Shown: in pieces, positions 16,879-25,799 of the stretch
Position numbering within the stretch: position 1 is the first letter of the stretch
Layout: every line of letters begins with the position of its first letter
NCBI RefSeq assembly: GCF_024204665.1
Contig: NZ_CP100355.1
Coordinates: 124,001-188,000, forward strand
Length of the DNA stretch: 64,000 bases
Source: Natronosalvus rutilus
GTDB lineage: Archaea > Halobacteriota > Halobacteria > Halobacteriales > Natrialbaceae
Direction: 5' to 3'
Translations under genes and position numbers: made by a program
Notes under the pieces: generated by a model
The model's database searches: none
Told to the model about the DNA's origin: nothing
The model's input: the letters and a program-made list of their open reading frames with translations, nothing else

Positions 16879-17994
16879 ATGTCGCACACGTTACCCGATC
16901 GCTGGAAAGTCGTATCGCTCGCCGGCCTCACCCTCTTGCTCGCCGGCCTCACCGTCGGCGCCCTCGTCGGCGCTGGGCCGCTCACACCTGCCACTGGCCC
17001 GGTCGACCCAGGTCCGGAGAACGTCAGCGAACCGGCCGCCGAAGAACCGGTTCCCGAACGCGGGGACCCCTGGTTCGAGGCGGCCGCCGCCGACGGGAGC
17101 TGGATCAGTTACGTCAATCCGCGCGACGAGTACCGAACCCCGTATCTCGGGGACGGCTCCTCGAAAGTCTGTACGACGCTGGTCAACGAGGCAGGCGACC
17201 CGATCATGGGCGAAACGGTCCCGAACACGACCGTCACGCTCCCGATGGGCGAGTCCGTCGCGTGGCACTCCCACGCCGACCCGTTCGTCACCCAGTATCC
17301 ACTTAACGACCACTACGAGCGCCCGCTGGATGCCGACCAGTTCGGCGTCTCCGATCTGCCACAGGGCGACGGCTACCTGGACAGCCACTGCATCGAGATC
17401 CACGGCCTCTCCGAGGAAGGTGACAGCGTCGAGTACGGCGAGGCCATCGTCGAGGGCGAGCACGCCGACCGCGTCGAGGTCGTCGGCTACATCCAGCAGG
17501 AACCCGCCGGTACCGGCTGGGACTCGAACGTCGACCCCGTCGCGGACGCAGTCTCGTACGAGGAAGCCGGCGGCGGCTGGACGTTCACGCCCGATTCCTC
17601 GCACGGGCAGGTGACGGTCGTCTTGCAACTCGTCGACGAGACGGGTGGTGACGATGATGGCGAGGCCGGTGAAAACGATGACGGCAATGGGGGGTCCGAA
17701 AACGGAACGGACGACTCGAGTTCGGATTCGGACGAGAATGACGGGAATGGATCCGATGCCGATGGTGAGGAGACGAAGGGAGACGGTGACGGTGCCGACA
17801 ACAACGAAACGGACGACGACGGGACTGGGACAGACGACCGCTCGAGCGACGGCCCCGTCCTTGAAGACGACCCCGAGGACGACGAGACTGCCGGCGCGAA
17901 CGACGACGCTCAGCCGGGCTTCGGCGCAGGAGTAGCCGGGTTCGCGATAATGTCGCTGGTGATCGCGGCAATCGGGCGGCGTCGTGAGTCCTGA
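16879..17994 (+). CDS. PGF-CTERM surface protein
   Basis: 371 residues. An N-terminal hydrophobic signal (residues ~12-35) is followed by a globular ectodomain (residues ~60-250) containing SWISYVNPRDEYRTPYLGDG, WHSHADPFV and LDSHCIEIHGL. Next is a long stalk of Asp, Glu, Asn, Gly and Ser (residues ~255-335). The C-terminus has the archaeosortase signal: PGFGAG, a hydrophobic helix, then RRRES. By family knowledge, ArtA would cut at PGF and attach a lipid, leaving the protein on the cell surface. The ectodomain function is unknown. Confidence 0.88.
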   Translation: MSHTLPDRWKVVSLAGLTLLLAGLTVGALVGAGPLTPATGPVDPGPENVSEPAAEEPVPERGDPWFEAAAADGSWISYVNPRDEYRTPYLGDGSSKVCTTLVNEAGDPIMGETVPNTTVTLPMGESVAWHSHADPFVTQYPLNDHYERPLDADQFGVSDLPQGDGYLDSHCIEIHGLSEEGDSVEYGEAIVEGEHADRVEVVGYIQQEPAGTGWDSNVDPVADAVSYEEAGGGWTFTPDSSHGQVTVVLQLVDETGGDDDGEAGENDDGNGGSENGTDDSSSDSDENDGNGSDADGEETKGDGDGADNNETDDDGTGTDDRSSDGPVLEDDPEDDETAGANDDAQPGFGAGVAGFAIMSLVIAAIGRRRES

Positions 17995-18096
17995 ATCTCG
18001 AATCGCGCCCATTCAGTCGCGCGTTGGCGCCGACGGTGGCCGATACCGCCGCAACAGGTTCGTTCAAGTGTGACACGCCCCTGGGACGAGATAGCC

Positions 18097-18267
18097 ATGC
18101 GCACGTGTCGAACTGACGGCGGAACGACCGACGGGCGAGACTGTCGGATGTGTGGGGAGTCCCTCGCCGACACACCGGACCAGCGGGTACTCACCGCCGT
18201 CGAAGACGGAACGGTAGTCCACCGGTACTTCTGTAGCGACGACTGCCTCGAGCGCTGGTCCGCGTAG
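18097..18267 (+). CDS. Small zinc-finger protein (TRASH-like, DUF7576-like)
   Basis: 56 residues from the ATG at 18097. It carries two Cys pairs, CRMCGESL and [10 protein letters not shown], the arrangement of small treble-clef or TRASH-like zinc fingers that are abundant in haloarchaea. A TATA-like ttcaagtg lies ~30 bases upstream; the GTG at 18070 would add nine residues. Function unknown; metal binding or a regulatory role is possible. Confidence 0.7.
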   Translation: MRTCRTDGGTTDGRDCRMCGESLADTPDQRVLTAVEDGTVVHRYFCSDDCLERWSA

Positions 18268-18308
18268 CGCCGGCGGCGAACCAGTCACGCTCACCCGCTC
18301 TCGTCGCG

Positions 18309-18315
18309 TTTATAC
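18309..18315 (+). promoter_or_regulatory. TATA box of engB
   Basis: tttatac is 27 bases before the ATG at 18339. Confidence 0.7.
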
Positions 18316-18338
18316 CCGCCCCGCCCGATGGCGAGTAC

Positions 18339-18962
18339 ATGAATCCCTTCGAGACGCGACCCGACCGCGACGCCGAGGTCGTCCTGGTCGGCCGTTCGAA
18401 CGTCGGCAAGTCGACGCTGATGCGGGAGCTTACGGGTCACAAATTCGACACCGGCGGCAAGCCCGGCGTCACCCGGACGCCCAACCACTACGACTGGACG
18501 GCCGAGGACTTCGTCATCACGGACCTCCCCGGGTTCGGCTTCATGAGCGGCGTCGAAGCGGATCGCCAGGACCAGATCAAGACGGACATCGTCCGGTACC
18601 TCGAGGCCCACGCCGACTCGATCCTCGTCGGCATCCTCGTCGTCGACGGCAAGAGCGTCGTCGACATTATCGACCGCCACACCGGCGAGGACGAGATCCC
18701 CTACGACGTCGAGATGTTTCACTTCCTCCGGGAACTCGACGTGCCGACGGTGGTCGCCGTCAACAAGATGGACAAGGTCGACGACCGGGACGAGCGACTC
18801 GACGAGCTGTGTGACCGACTGGGGCTACTCCCACCGTGGAAACAATGGCAGGACACGATCGCTCCAATCACGGCCAAGCGCGGGCAGATCGACGCACTCG
18901 AGGAGTCAGTTCGCACGCACCTGCACGCGCAAAAACGGGACGACCTATTCCGATTCTTCTGA
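18339..18962 (+). CDS. engB: GTP-binding protein EngB
   Basis: 207 residues. G-motifs are complete: G1 GRSNVGKST (residues ~18-26), G2/switch [13 protein letters not shown]3 DLPGFGFM, G4 NKMDK and G5 near PITAK. EngB/YihA GTPases help assemble the large ribosomal subunit in bacteria; the archaeal role is inferred. It converges with the lipoprotein gene, and the two coding ends overlap by 18 bases (18945-18962). Confidence 0.94.
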   Translation: MNPFETRPDRDAEVVLVGRSNVGKSTLMRELTGHKFDTGGKPGVTRTPNHYDWTAEDFVITDLPGFGFMSGVEADRQDQIKTDIVRYLEAHADSILVGILVVDGKSVVDIIDRHTGEDEIPYDVEMFHFLRELDVPTVVAVNKMDKVDDRDERLDELCDRLGLLPPWKQWQDTIAPITAKRGQIDALEESVRTHLHAQKRDDLFRFF

Positions 18963-19520
18963 CGACGAGTCGTCGCGCTCGTCGTCACCGATCGCATCGA
19001 CGGTGAACTCGAGTTCGGTGTCCTCTTCGAGCGTCAGTTCCTGTTCCTGGGACTCGAAGTCGTTTTCGCTGTACTCGTCTGCTTCCACGGTGACGACGTA
19101 CTCGCCTGCTTCGAGGGTCGCTTCGGCTACCCCTTCGGAAATGTCGGAATCGTAGAGTTGTTGTTTGCCAAACGAGTCGTCTGCCGGCTCGATGGTCACG
19201 ATTATACCCTCGGAGACCGTCTGGCCGTTCTCGTTTTCGATCGTGATGGACAGTACGTACTCCTCGGCGCCGTCGGTCTCGTCGTTCGAATTGTCGTCCG
19301 ATTCGTTTCCACTTCCGTCGGAGTCGGTGTCGTTGCTGTTGTTGCCGTCGACACCGTTGCCGTCGCTTGTGTTGGTGTCGTCGCTGCTATTGTTGTCGTC
19401 GCCGTTTCCGTCCTGGCCGTCATCGCTCGTGCAGCCAGCGAGTGGGAGGGCGACTGCGGTCGCGAGACCGATACCAACCGTTCGGCGGGATACCTTTCGT
19501 GGCATATCGAAACGAAACAT
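18945..19520 (-). CDS. Tat-exported lipoprotein with Asp/Asn/Ser-rich linker
   Basis: 191 residues from the ATG at 19520. A twin-arginine signal ([19 protein letters not shown]) ends in a lipobox, LAGC, so the mature protein starts with a lipidated Cys outside the cell. A low-complexity linker of Asp, Asn, Gly and Ser spans residues ~32-85. The last ~100 residues look like a beta-sandwich (carboxypeptidase-regulatory type: [19 protein letters not shown]). Function unknown. A minus-strand TATA (19537-19547) is 22 bases upstream; the ATG at 19505 is an alternative start. The end overlaps engB. Confidence 0.8.
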   Translation of the reverse strand: MFRFDMPRKVSRRTVGIGLATAVALPLAGCTSDDGQDGNGDDNNSSDDTNTSDGNGVDGNNSNDTDSDGSGNESDDNSNDETDGAEEYVLSITIENENGQTVSEGIIVTIEPADDSFGKQQLYDSDISEGVAEATLEAGEYVVTVEADEYSENDFESQEQELTLEEDTELEFTVDAIGDDERDDSSSEESE

Positions 19521-19536
19521 CAATTTGTAAATAAGT

Positions 19537-19547
19537 CTTTATATTTG
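19537..19547 (-). promoter_or_regulatory. TATA box of the lipoprotein gene
   Basis: Minus-strand caaatataaag lies in an AT-rich patch. Its spacing puts transcription start close to the ATG at 19520. Confidence 0.6.
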
Positions 19548-19568
19548 ATCAGGGTAGATGGCCTCCCG

Positions 19569-20057
19569 TCACTCGATACTGAACGACTGACCGACCGGCT
19601 TTTCCATCCGCAAACACTCGAGGACAACCGCGCCGGTCGACTCGTGGTCGACCCACTCGAGTCCCCGCCAGCCGTGGCGTTCGTAGAAGCCGACCGCGTT
19701 TTTCGACGCTAACAGCGTCAGACGCTCGAGTCCGGCTGCTTGCGCTGTTTTCTCGAGGTGGTCGAGGAGCGCTCGTCCGACCCCCGTTCGCGCGTAGTCG
19801 GGGTGGACGTAGACGGCCTGGACCTCGTCCACGCCGAACTCGAGGTGGCCGAAGCCGACGACCGCGCCGTTTCGCGTGGCGACGACGAAGTGTGCGGTAT
19901 CCACGTCGACGGGGTAGCCGTCGGGCGACTTGTTGGCCGCCCAGGCGTCGACCTGCGCTGACTCGTAGGCGGCGGCCCCGAGTTCGCGGACGGCGGCGAC
20001 GTGGACCGACACGAGGGCCTCGCCGTCGGTCGCTCGAGCGGGGCGGATTTCGACCAT
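19569..20057 (-). CDS. GNAT family N-acetyltransferase
   Basis: 162 residues, a single GNAT fold. The acetyl-CoA pyrophosphate loop is YARTGVGRALLDHL (R/Q-x-x-G-x-G/A type) near residues 87-100, preceded by the strand VQAVYVHPDY and followed by ASKNAVGFYERHGW, the classic motif B. The acceptor is unknown. A perfect 12-base palindrome, taccgatcggta, at 20057-20068 touches the start codon and could be an operator. Confidence 0.88.
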   Translation of the reverse strand: MVEIRPARATDGEALVSVHVAAVRELGAAAYESAQVDAWAANKSPDGYPVDVDTAHFVVATRNGAVVGFGHLEFGVDEVQAVYVHPDYARTGVGRALLDHLEKTAQAAGLERLTLLASKNAVGFYERHGWRGLEWVDHESTGAVVLECLRMEKPVGQSFSIE

Positions 20058-20068
20058 ACCGATCGGTA
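20057..20068. promoter_or_regulatory. Palindrome at the acetyltransferase start
   Basis: taccgatcggta is a perfect 12-base palindrome whose first base is the A of the minus-strand ATG. In a leaderless gene this position would overlap the transcription start. Confidence 0.3.
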
Positions 20069-20180
20069 CGGGACGGGTACCACTGTGCCTGTCGATCAGG
20101 CAGAATCGACTGTCATCGTCGTCGGTGACGCCGTCGTCGTCGATACCGACACCGTCGACACCCCGTCACCGTCGACCTCC

Positions 20181-21137
20181 TCACACCACCCGGTTCGTGA
20201 ACGCCTCGCCCGCCTCGAGTCGACGGACGTTCTCCCGGACCAGGCCGGCGATGTCCCGGTAGTAATCGACGGTGAACGCCGCACTGTGGGGCGTGACGAT
20301 CACCTCGTCCATCGCCCAGAGGGGCGAGTCGGACGAGAGCGGTTCGGTCTCGAACACGTCGAGGGCCGCTCCCGCCACTTTGTTCGCCTCGAGTGCGTCG
20401 ATCAGGGCCGCCTCGTCCACGACCGGGCCGCGGCCGACGTTGACGACGTAGGCGTCCTCGTCCATCGCTTCGAAGACGGCGGCGTCGAGCAGGCCGCGCG
20501 TCTCGTCGGTCAACGGGAGCGTCGAGACCACGAAGTCGACGCCGGAAACGGCCTCAAGCAGGGCGTCGGTCGTGTAGATGTCGTCGAATCCGGGGACGTC
20601 TTCGGGGGTGCGACGGACGCCGCGCACCGAGACGCCCAGGGAGCCAGCGACTTCGGCGACACCCTGGCCGAGAGTGCCGGTGCCGACGACGCAGGCCGTC
20701 GTTCCGGGAAGGGTGAACGCCTCGTCCCAGTCGGGCTGGGTCCACTCCCGGCGCTGCTGATTGGCCACGTGACGGTGGAGTCGTCGGGAGAACGCCAGCA
20801 GGTAGCCGGCCACCGTCTCGCCGACCGTTCGATCGTGGATGCCGGTGCTGTTGGTGAGAACCACGCCCTCGCGTTCGAAGACGTCCATCGGGAAGCGGTC
20901 GACGCCCGCCTGGACCGAGTGAACCCACTCGAGGTCGGCGAACCATTCCCGGTGCTCGAAGGTGACGATGGCTTCGCAGTCAGTGTCGTTGTGGTCCTCG
21001 TCCTCGACGAGCGATACCGTCACGGGGAGGTCCTCGAGCGTTTCGATCAGTTCCTCGGGCGGGAACACGGTCGAAACGGACCGGTGAACGCCGAGGTGCT
21101 CGAGGTCGATATCGGGTGCGGCATCGAAATCAGCCAT
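20181..21137 (-). CDS. D-2-hydroxyacid dehydrogenase
   Basis: 318 residues from the ATG at 21137. A two-domain NAD(P)-dependent dehydrogenase of the D-2-hydroxyacid family: nucleotide-binding glycines in VVGTGTLGQG (~residue 145), the catalytic Arg region NVGRGPVVDE, the Glu region ALDVFETEPL and the catalytic His in VTPHSAAFT. It would interconvert a 2-keto acid and a D-2-hydroxy acid in the cytoplasm; the side chain specificity cannot be read. A longer open frame to 21218 lacks support. Confidence 0.92.
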   Translation of the reverse strand: MADFDAAPDIDLEHLGVHRSVSTVFPPEELIETLEDLPVTVSLVEDEDHNDTDCEAIVTFEHREWFADLEWVHSVQAGVDRFPMDVFEREGVVLTNSTGIHDRTVGETVAGYLLAFSRRLHRHVANQQRREWTQPDWDEAFTLPGTTACVVGTGTLGQGVAEVAGSLGVSVRGVRRTPEDVPGFDDIYTTDALLEAVSGVDFVVSTLPLTDETRGLLDAAVFEAMDEDAYVVNVGRGPVVDEAALIDALEANKVAGAALDVFETEPLSSDSPLWAMDEVIVTPHSAAFTVDYYRDIAGLVRENVRRLEAGEAFTNRVV

Positions 21138-21288
21138 GACTGGCGGTACGGACGACTGGTAGTTCAACGTTCCTGCGGCGAGTAGGAGTGGGCGGCTCGG
21201 TATTGAATCCCTCGTCACACGGGGCTCGGTGGGGGTAACTCCTCGTCACCGCCGCCCGCTCGTCGGTACGACTCGAACGGGTTTCGGT

Positions 21289-22701
21289 CTATCGTTTCTC
21301 CCGCCAGGCCGCGAATTCGCGTGCCTCCTCGACGAGGGCCGTGACGTCGTCGGGCTCGAGGACGCCGCGTTCGGTGACGACCTCGGTCACGCACTCGGCG
21401 GGCGTCACGTCGAAGGTCGGGTTCGTGACGTCGAACGGCGCGTCGCCGCAGTAGACCGCGTTCCTCGAGCCGGACTCGAGCGCGATTTCCTCCCGAGTCG
21501 AGACCTTGTCGCTCGCGGCGACGATCGTCACGGGGATTTCCTCGTGGACGGCCGCGAGCGCCACCCCACGGGTGCCGGTCTTGTTGACGACGACGCCATC
21601 GGGACGAATCGTGTCGGCGCCGACGACCACCTGGTCGACCGACTCGCGCGAGAGGAGCGACGCCGCCGCGGCGTCGGTGTGGAGCGTCACGGGGCGCTCG
21701 TCGGCCAGCGACTCGGCGACGCCGACGCCCTCGAGACCGGGGCGGGATTCGGCGACGTAGACGCGGTGCGCGTCGCTCGCTCGAATCGCCTCGAGCACGG
21801 TTCCCGATCGCGAGAGCGTCATCACGGTTTCCTCGAGACGGTCGCTCGCCCGGGCCGCAGCCTCGTCGTCGGCGGTCGCGGCGCGCTCGAGGACGGCCGT
21901 CGTCGCCTCGAGGACTGCGGCGGCGTCCGGGGCCGGGGTTTCGTCCTCGCTTGCCTCGCCGCCGTCGTCGCCTTCTCGACCGGCATCGAGCGCCGTCCCC
22001 ATCGCCCGATCGACCCGGTTCCGGAGGACGGCCATCGACGGTCGGGCCTCGAGCAGGCGTTCGGCGAGGGTCGCGAGTTCGTCCCACTCGTCGTCGTGAG
22101 CGGGCGTCTGTCCCTCGTTCTCGAGCGCCAGTCCGTCGTCGAGTTCGCTCCCCTCGAGCGACTGTTTCCCGTCCGCGCGCTCGGCGACGAGCAGTCCCGC
22201 CCGGTCCCGCAGGACCTCGAGTCCCCGGATCGAGAGCCACGCGGCGCCGTGGTCGGCGTCAGCGGCGATCGAGCGCACAGTCGGTGCCACTCGCTCGTAG
22301 GCTGCCCAGAGGCCGGGAACCGTCTCGTACTCGCCCGTGAGGATCGCCGTCGGGTGTGCCCACTCGTGGACGTCGTGTTCCTCGCTCAACTCGACCTCGC
22401 GGGCGTCGCAGTCGAACAGGTAGGGGTGAACCACCCACTCCCGGCCGATCTCGGCGTCGGTCACCTCGAGCGGCCGACCCGACCGAACGAGCGTGCAGGC
22501 GTCCTCGAGGCCGGTCTCCTCGGCGATTTCGCGGCGAGCCTGCGCGTTGGGGTCGCCCTCTGCAAAGCCGGAGACGGCGCCCCAGGTCCCTGTGTAGGTG
22601 CCGACGGCGTCGCTCCGACGCGCCAGCAGGACCTCGCCGGCGTTGCGGAGGAAGGCGGTGACGACCTGGCTCGGTTCGTCGCCGTTCGTCGAATCGGTCA
22701 T
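21289..22701 (-). CDS. Nudix hydrolase / IF2B-family fusion protein
   Basis: 470 residues in two domains. Residues 1-~145 are a Nudix fold with a modified box, GFAEGDPNAQARREIAEETG, two residues shorter than the standard G-x5-E-x7-REUXEEXGU and lacking its first Glu. After an acidic linker (~residues 235-260) comes an IF2B/ribose-1,5-bisphosphate isomerase-like domain with VVGADTIRPDGVVVNKTGT and VAASDK. The catalytic Thr-His-Cys of the isomerases is replaced by Thr-Leu-Ser in VMTLSRSGTV. Nucleotide sensing or an altered reaction is therefore as likely as isomerase activity. Cytoplasmic. Confidence 0.85.
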   Translation of the reverse strand: MTDSTNGDEPSQVVTAFLRNAGEVLLARRSDAVGTYTGTWGAVSGFAEGDPNAQARREIAEETGLEDACTLVRSGRPLEVTDAEIGREWVVHPYLFDCDAREVELSEEHDVHEWAHPTAILTGEYETVPGLWAAYERVAPTVRSIAADADHGAAWLSIRGLEVLRDRAGLLVAERADGKQSLEGSELDDGLALENEGQTPAHDDEWDELATLAERLLEARPSMAVLRNRVDRAMGTALDAGREGDDGGEASEDETPAPDAAAVLEATTAVLERAATADDEAAARASDRLEETVMTLSRSGTVLEAIRASDAHRVYVAESRPGLEGVGVAESLADERPVTLHTDAAAASLLSRESVDQVVVGADTIRPDGVVVNKTGTRGVALAAVHEEIPVTIVAASDKVSTREEIALESGSRNAVYCGDAPFDVTNPTFDVTPAECVTEVVTERGVLEPDDVTALVEEAREFAAWREKR

Positions 22702-22770
22702 GCGAAAAACGAGGCGCGCTCGCGGGGTAGCGTTTTCGGAGACCGATATCTGCGTCCGTCACCCGACCCC

Positions 22771-23337
22771 TCAGTTGCCGTCGCCGTACTCGTACTCCTC
22801 GGGGTCCTCGACGCCCTCGGTTCGCGAGCCGACCCAGGCACCCAGCGAGAGGCCGTACACCAGGTGGCCGGCGTGAAATAGCGCGAGTTCGTCGGACTCG
22901 AGGCGAATGTCGAGGATCTCCTTGAGCATCACCTGCGAGCCGAACGCCGACAGCGCCATCCCGTACACCGCACCCCAGACGAGGCCGCGCTGTTCGGGTT
23001 CGATGGCACGGTCGGCGTCGAACAGGGCGAACAGCCCACCGAAGAGCGCGCCCGCCTGGACCCCGTAGACGAAGTGCAAGACGAGACCGGCTACGGGGTG
23101 GTCGCTCGGGTCGTCGCCGGTCACGTACTGCGCCCAGAAGTTCGCCGACGGCGGCAGCGAGCGCAGGATCGGCAGGCGGAAGGCGGTCATGATCAGCGTC
23201 GCGACGAAGCCGGCCTGGACGCCTCGAGCGACCGCGTCGGCGACGTGGTGTTCGCGTGGACGGTCGTCCGCCTCGCTCGAGCGGCCCTCGGTCCCGGCGA
23301 TCGAACGCAGGCGTCGGAGGTGGTCAGCCACAGCCAT
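22771..23337 (-). CDS. Conserved haloarchaeal integral membrane protein
   Basis: 188 residues from the ATG at 23337. It has four hydrophobic segments: residues ~45-65, ~85-108, ~122-142 and ~155-175. A charged N-terminal tail precedes them and an acidic tail (VEDPEEYEYGDG) ends the protein. Small motifs are YVTGDDPSDHPVAG and LFHAGHLVYG. Its composition suggests a small integral protein rather than a transporter with a recognised signature. I do not recognise the family. It lies in the same direction as the Nudix/IF2B gene, 69 bases upstream of it. Confidence 0.7.
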   Translation of the reverse strand: MAVADHLRRLRSIAGTEGRSSEADDRPREHHVADAVARGVQAGFVATLIMTAFRLPILRSLPPSANFWAQYVTGDDPSDHPVAGLVLHFVYGVQAGALFGGLFALFDADRAIEPEQRGLVWGAVYGMALSAFGSQVMLKEILDIRLESDELALFHAGHLVYGLSLGAWVGSRTEGVEDPEEYEYGDGN

Positions 23338-23495
23338 CGTGGTCACGAGTGTGGCCTACCACGGACGTCACCTTAATCGCGAGGCGTGCACCTTCCGACA
23401 TCGGCGGTATCCTCTCCCGACTCGGCAACCGGTCTGGCACCGGCCGCGGTCTCCGGTGACGGTGCGTTTTTCACCCTCCTGACCCACCCTCGAGT

Positions 23496-24266
23496 ATGGA
23501 ACTCAATGCGGTGCCGGACCTCCCCGAGATCCGCCCGGGAGACGACCTGGCAGGACTCGTCGCCGAGCGGACCGACGTCGAGGCCGGCGACGTGCTGACG
23601 GTGGCGAGCACGGTCGTCTCGAAGGCCGAGGGTCGGGCGGCGGACCTCGACGACTTCCCGGCGGGCCCGCGCGCCCGAGAGATCGCGACACGGCTGGAGG
23701 GAATCGCCGGCGAGGAGAAAGATCCCCGGTTCGCCCAGGCGGTCCTCGAGGAGAGCACGGAACTCGTGATGGAGGCGCCCTTCCTGCTGACCGAGACCCG
23801 CTTCGGCCACGTCTGCGTGAACGCGGGGATCGATCGCTCGAACGTCCCCGGTCACGACCTGCTCCTGTTGCCGAAGCGCCCGGCGGCGAGCGCCGAGCAA
23901 ATTCGAAACGGGTTGCTCGAGCGCGGGATCGAGGACGTCGCCGTGATCGTCACCGACACCTGTGGCCGGCCGTTTCGCCACGGCCAGCGCGGGGTCGCCC
24001 TGGGCTGGGACGGCATGCCCGCGAGTCGCGACTGGCGGGGCGAACGCGACCGCGACGGCCGCGAACTGGGCGTCACCGTCCAGTCGGTCGTCGACGAACT
24101 CGCCTCGGCCGCGAACCTGGTGACCGGCGAGGGCGCGGGCGGCACGCCCGCCGTCGTCGTCCGCGACTGGAACTTCGGAAACCACGAGGGAAGCGACGCT
24201 CTCTTTCGCGACCTCGAGGGGGACTTCGTTCGGCAGGCGCTCCGCGAGTGGAGGTACGAGGAGTGA
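23496..24266 (+). CDS. cofE: Coenzyme F420-0:L-glutamate ligase
   Basis: 256 residues. CofE adds glutamate to F420-0 using GTP, finishing the polyglutamate tail of coenzyme F420. Family motifs are VLTVASTVVSKAEGR (residues ~33-47), ETRFGHVCVNAGIDRSN, the DTCGRPFRHGQRGVALG block, and the C-terminal NLVTGEGAGGTPAVVVR. The stop codon overlaps the start of mer (tgatg), so the two are translationally coupled and form an F420 operon. Confidence 0.95.
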   Translation: MELNAVPDLPEIRPGDDLAGLVAERTDVEAGDVLTVASTVVSKAEGRAADLDDFPAGPRAREIATRLEGIAGEEKDPRFAQAVLEESTELVMEAPFLLTETRFGHVCVNAGIDRSNVPGHDLLLLPKRPAASAEQIRNGLLERGIEDVAVIVTDTCGRPFRHGQRGVALGWDGMPASRDWRGERDRDGRELGVTVQSVVDELASAANLVTGEGAGGTPAVVVRDWNFGNHEGSDALFRDLEGDFVRQALREWRYEE

Positions 24267-25309
24267 TGGCGGCCGAGAACCCCACCTCGAGCGACTCGAG
24301 TGGATCGAACGGTTCGAGTGACTCGAGTCCCACCTGGGGAATCGAACTCACCCCCGAACACCCGCCGGACCGGATCGCCGACCTCGCGGCCCTCGCCGAA
24401 ACCGAGGGCTTCGACGTTGCGTTCTCGAGCAGCCACTACTTCAACCGTGACCCGTTCGTGACGCTCTCGCGGATGGCCGAGCGAACCGACTCGATCGCCC
24501 TCGGTCCCGGCGTCGTCAACCCGTTCCAGGACCACCCGGTGACGCTCGCGGCCCGGATGGCGACGGTCGACGAGATTTCTGAGGGTCGTGGTGTCTACGG
24601 CATTGGTGCCGGGGACCGCTCGGCACTGTCGAACCTCGGCTTCGAGCACGATCGCCCCCTCCGACGCGTCCTTGAGGCGTTCTCGGTGGCACGAGACCTC
24701 TGGGCCGGCGAGACCGTCACCCACGACGGGACGTTCACCGCCCAGGACGCCTCACTCAATCTCGAGCCGACGGAGATCCCGGTCTACGTCGGTGCGCAGG
24801 GCCCCCACATGCTCCGCATGAGCGCGAAACACGCCGACGGCGTGCTCGTCAACGCCTCCCATCCGCGCGACCTCGAATGGGCCGCCGACCAGCTCGAGAT
24901 CGGCCTCGCGGACCGTCCCGACGACCGCGGCCCGTTCGAGGCGCTTGCCTTCTCGAGCGTGAGCGTCGCCGACGAGGAGGCCGCAGCGCGGGAGGCCGCC
25001 CGTCCGCCGGTCGCGTTCATCGCCGGCGGGGCCGCCCCGCCCGTGATCGAGCGCCACGGGCTCGACGAGGCGGCGGTGGAGACCGTCGGTCGGCACCTCG
25101 AGGCCGGCAGCCTCTCGGCGGCGTTCGAGGCCGTCACCCCCGAAATGATCGACGCGTTCGCCGTCGCCGGCACGCCGGAGACGGTCGCCGACCGGTTCGA
25201 GGCGATCCTCGAGTTCGTCGACGGGGTCGTCGTCGGGTCGCCGCTGGGGCCGGACCTCGAGGTGGCGGTCGAGCAGGCAGCGCGGGCGCTCGAGCAGGCG
25301 CAGGTATAA
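24266..25309 (+). CDS. mer: F420-dependent methylene-tetrahydromethanopterin reductase-like enzyme
   Basis: 347 residues, bacterial-luciferase-like TIM barrel. It begins, after a Ser-rich leader, with WGIELTPEHPPDRIADLA and contains AFSSSHYFNRDPFVTLS, ALGPGVVNPFQDHPVTLA and VYGIGAGDRSALSNLG, the F420- and pterin-binding segments of Mer. The enzyme reduces a C1 carrier with F420H2. In a non-methanogen the carrier is expected to be a folate or a related pterin, an inference. The start at 24266 shares two bases with the cofE stop. The Ser-rich first ~25 residues are unusual for the family. Confidence 0.9.
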   Translation: MAAENPTSSDSSGSNGSSDSSPTWGIELTPEHPPDRIADLAALAETEGFDVAFSSSHYFNRDPFVTLSRMAERTDSIALGPGVVNPFQDHPVTLAARMATVDEISEGRGVYGIGAGDRSALSNLGFEHDRPLRRVLEAFSVARDLWAGETVTHDGTFTAQDASLNLEPTEIPVYVGAQGPHMLRMSAKHADGVLVNASHPRDLEWAADQLEIGLADRPDDRGPFEALAFSSVSVADEEAAAREAARPPVAFIAGGAAPPVIERHGLDEAAVETVGRHLEAGSLSAAFEAVTPEMIDAFAVAGTPETVADRFEAILEFVDGVVVGSPLGPDLEVAVEQAARALEQAQV

Positions 25310-25343
25310 GACGGATCGACCGGAGATCGGGCGAGAAAACGCC

Positions 25344-25538
25344 CTACTCGAGCGAGAAGAGACTGCCCAGTCCGCCGAGGGTGAGCACGCCGAAGACGCC
25401 CATGCTGAAGGCGACCAGGATCGCCCCGACCAAGAACAGGAGGGGAGCGAGCCCCTCGCCGGTGGCGACGTTCGAGAACAGGTTGATCATTTCGACCAGG
25501 TTGCTGACGATCGGGTCGAGGAACGGAGCGGAAACCAT
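25344..25538 (-). CDS. Small two-helix membrane protein
   Basis: 64 residues, ATG at 25538. An amphipathic N-terminus (IVSNLVEMINLFSNVA) is followed by two hydrophobic stretches containing APLLFLVGAILVAF and VFGVLTLGG. I recognise it only as a typical haloarchaeal small membrane protein. It converges with mer, 34 bases between stops. Confidence 0.6.
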   Translation of the reverse strand: MVSAPFLDPIVSNLVEMINLFSNVATGEGLAPLLFLVGAILVAFSMGVFGVLTLGGLGSLFSLE

Positions 25539-25769
25539 GTGCGACGATTGGCAACGATGGTACTTGGTGATATCGATCTGGTCGATGGTCGTCCGGACCT
25601 GACCGACCGGCGCCGCTCGAGGTGCGTCGTCTATTCCGGCTCTGGTCAGGACTCTGACTCGGGCTCGAACTCGGGCTCGGACCCGGCCCCCAGAGCAGCA
25701 CTCGTCGGCGTTCGGGTCACGACCATCGAAACGATGGTCTGGGAACGGCGATTCGGCCAGGACAAACAG

Positions 25770-25776
25770 TATAAAC
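25770..25776 (+). promoter_or_regulatory. TATA box of the DUF7573-like gene
   Basis: tataaac is 27 bases before the GTG at 25800 and fixes that start. Confidence 0.7.
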
Positions 25777-25799
25777 CCCGGGCGTTCGTATCGGTACGC

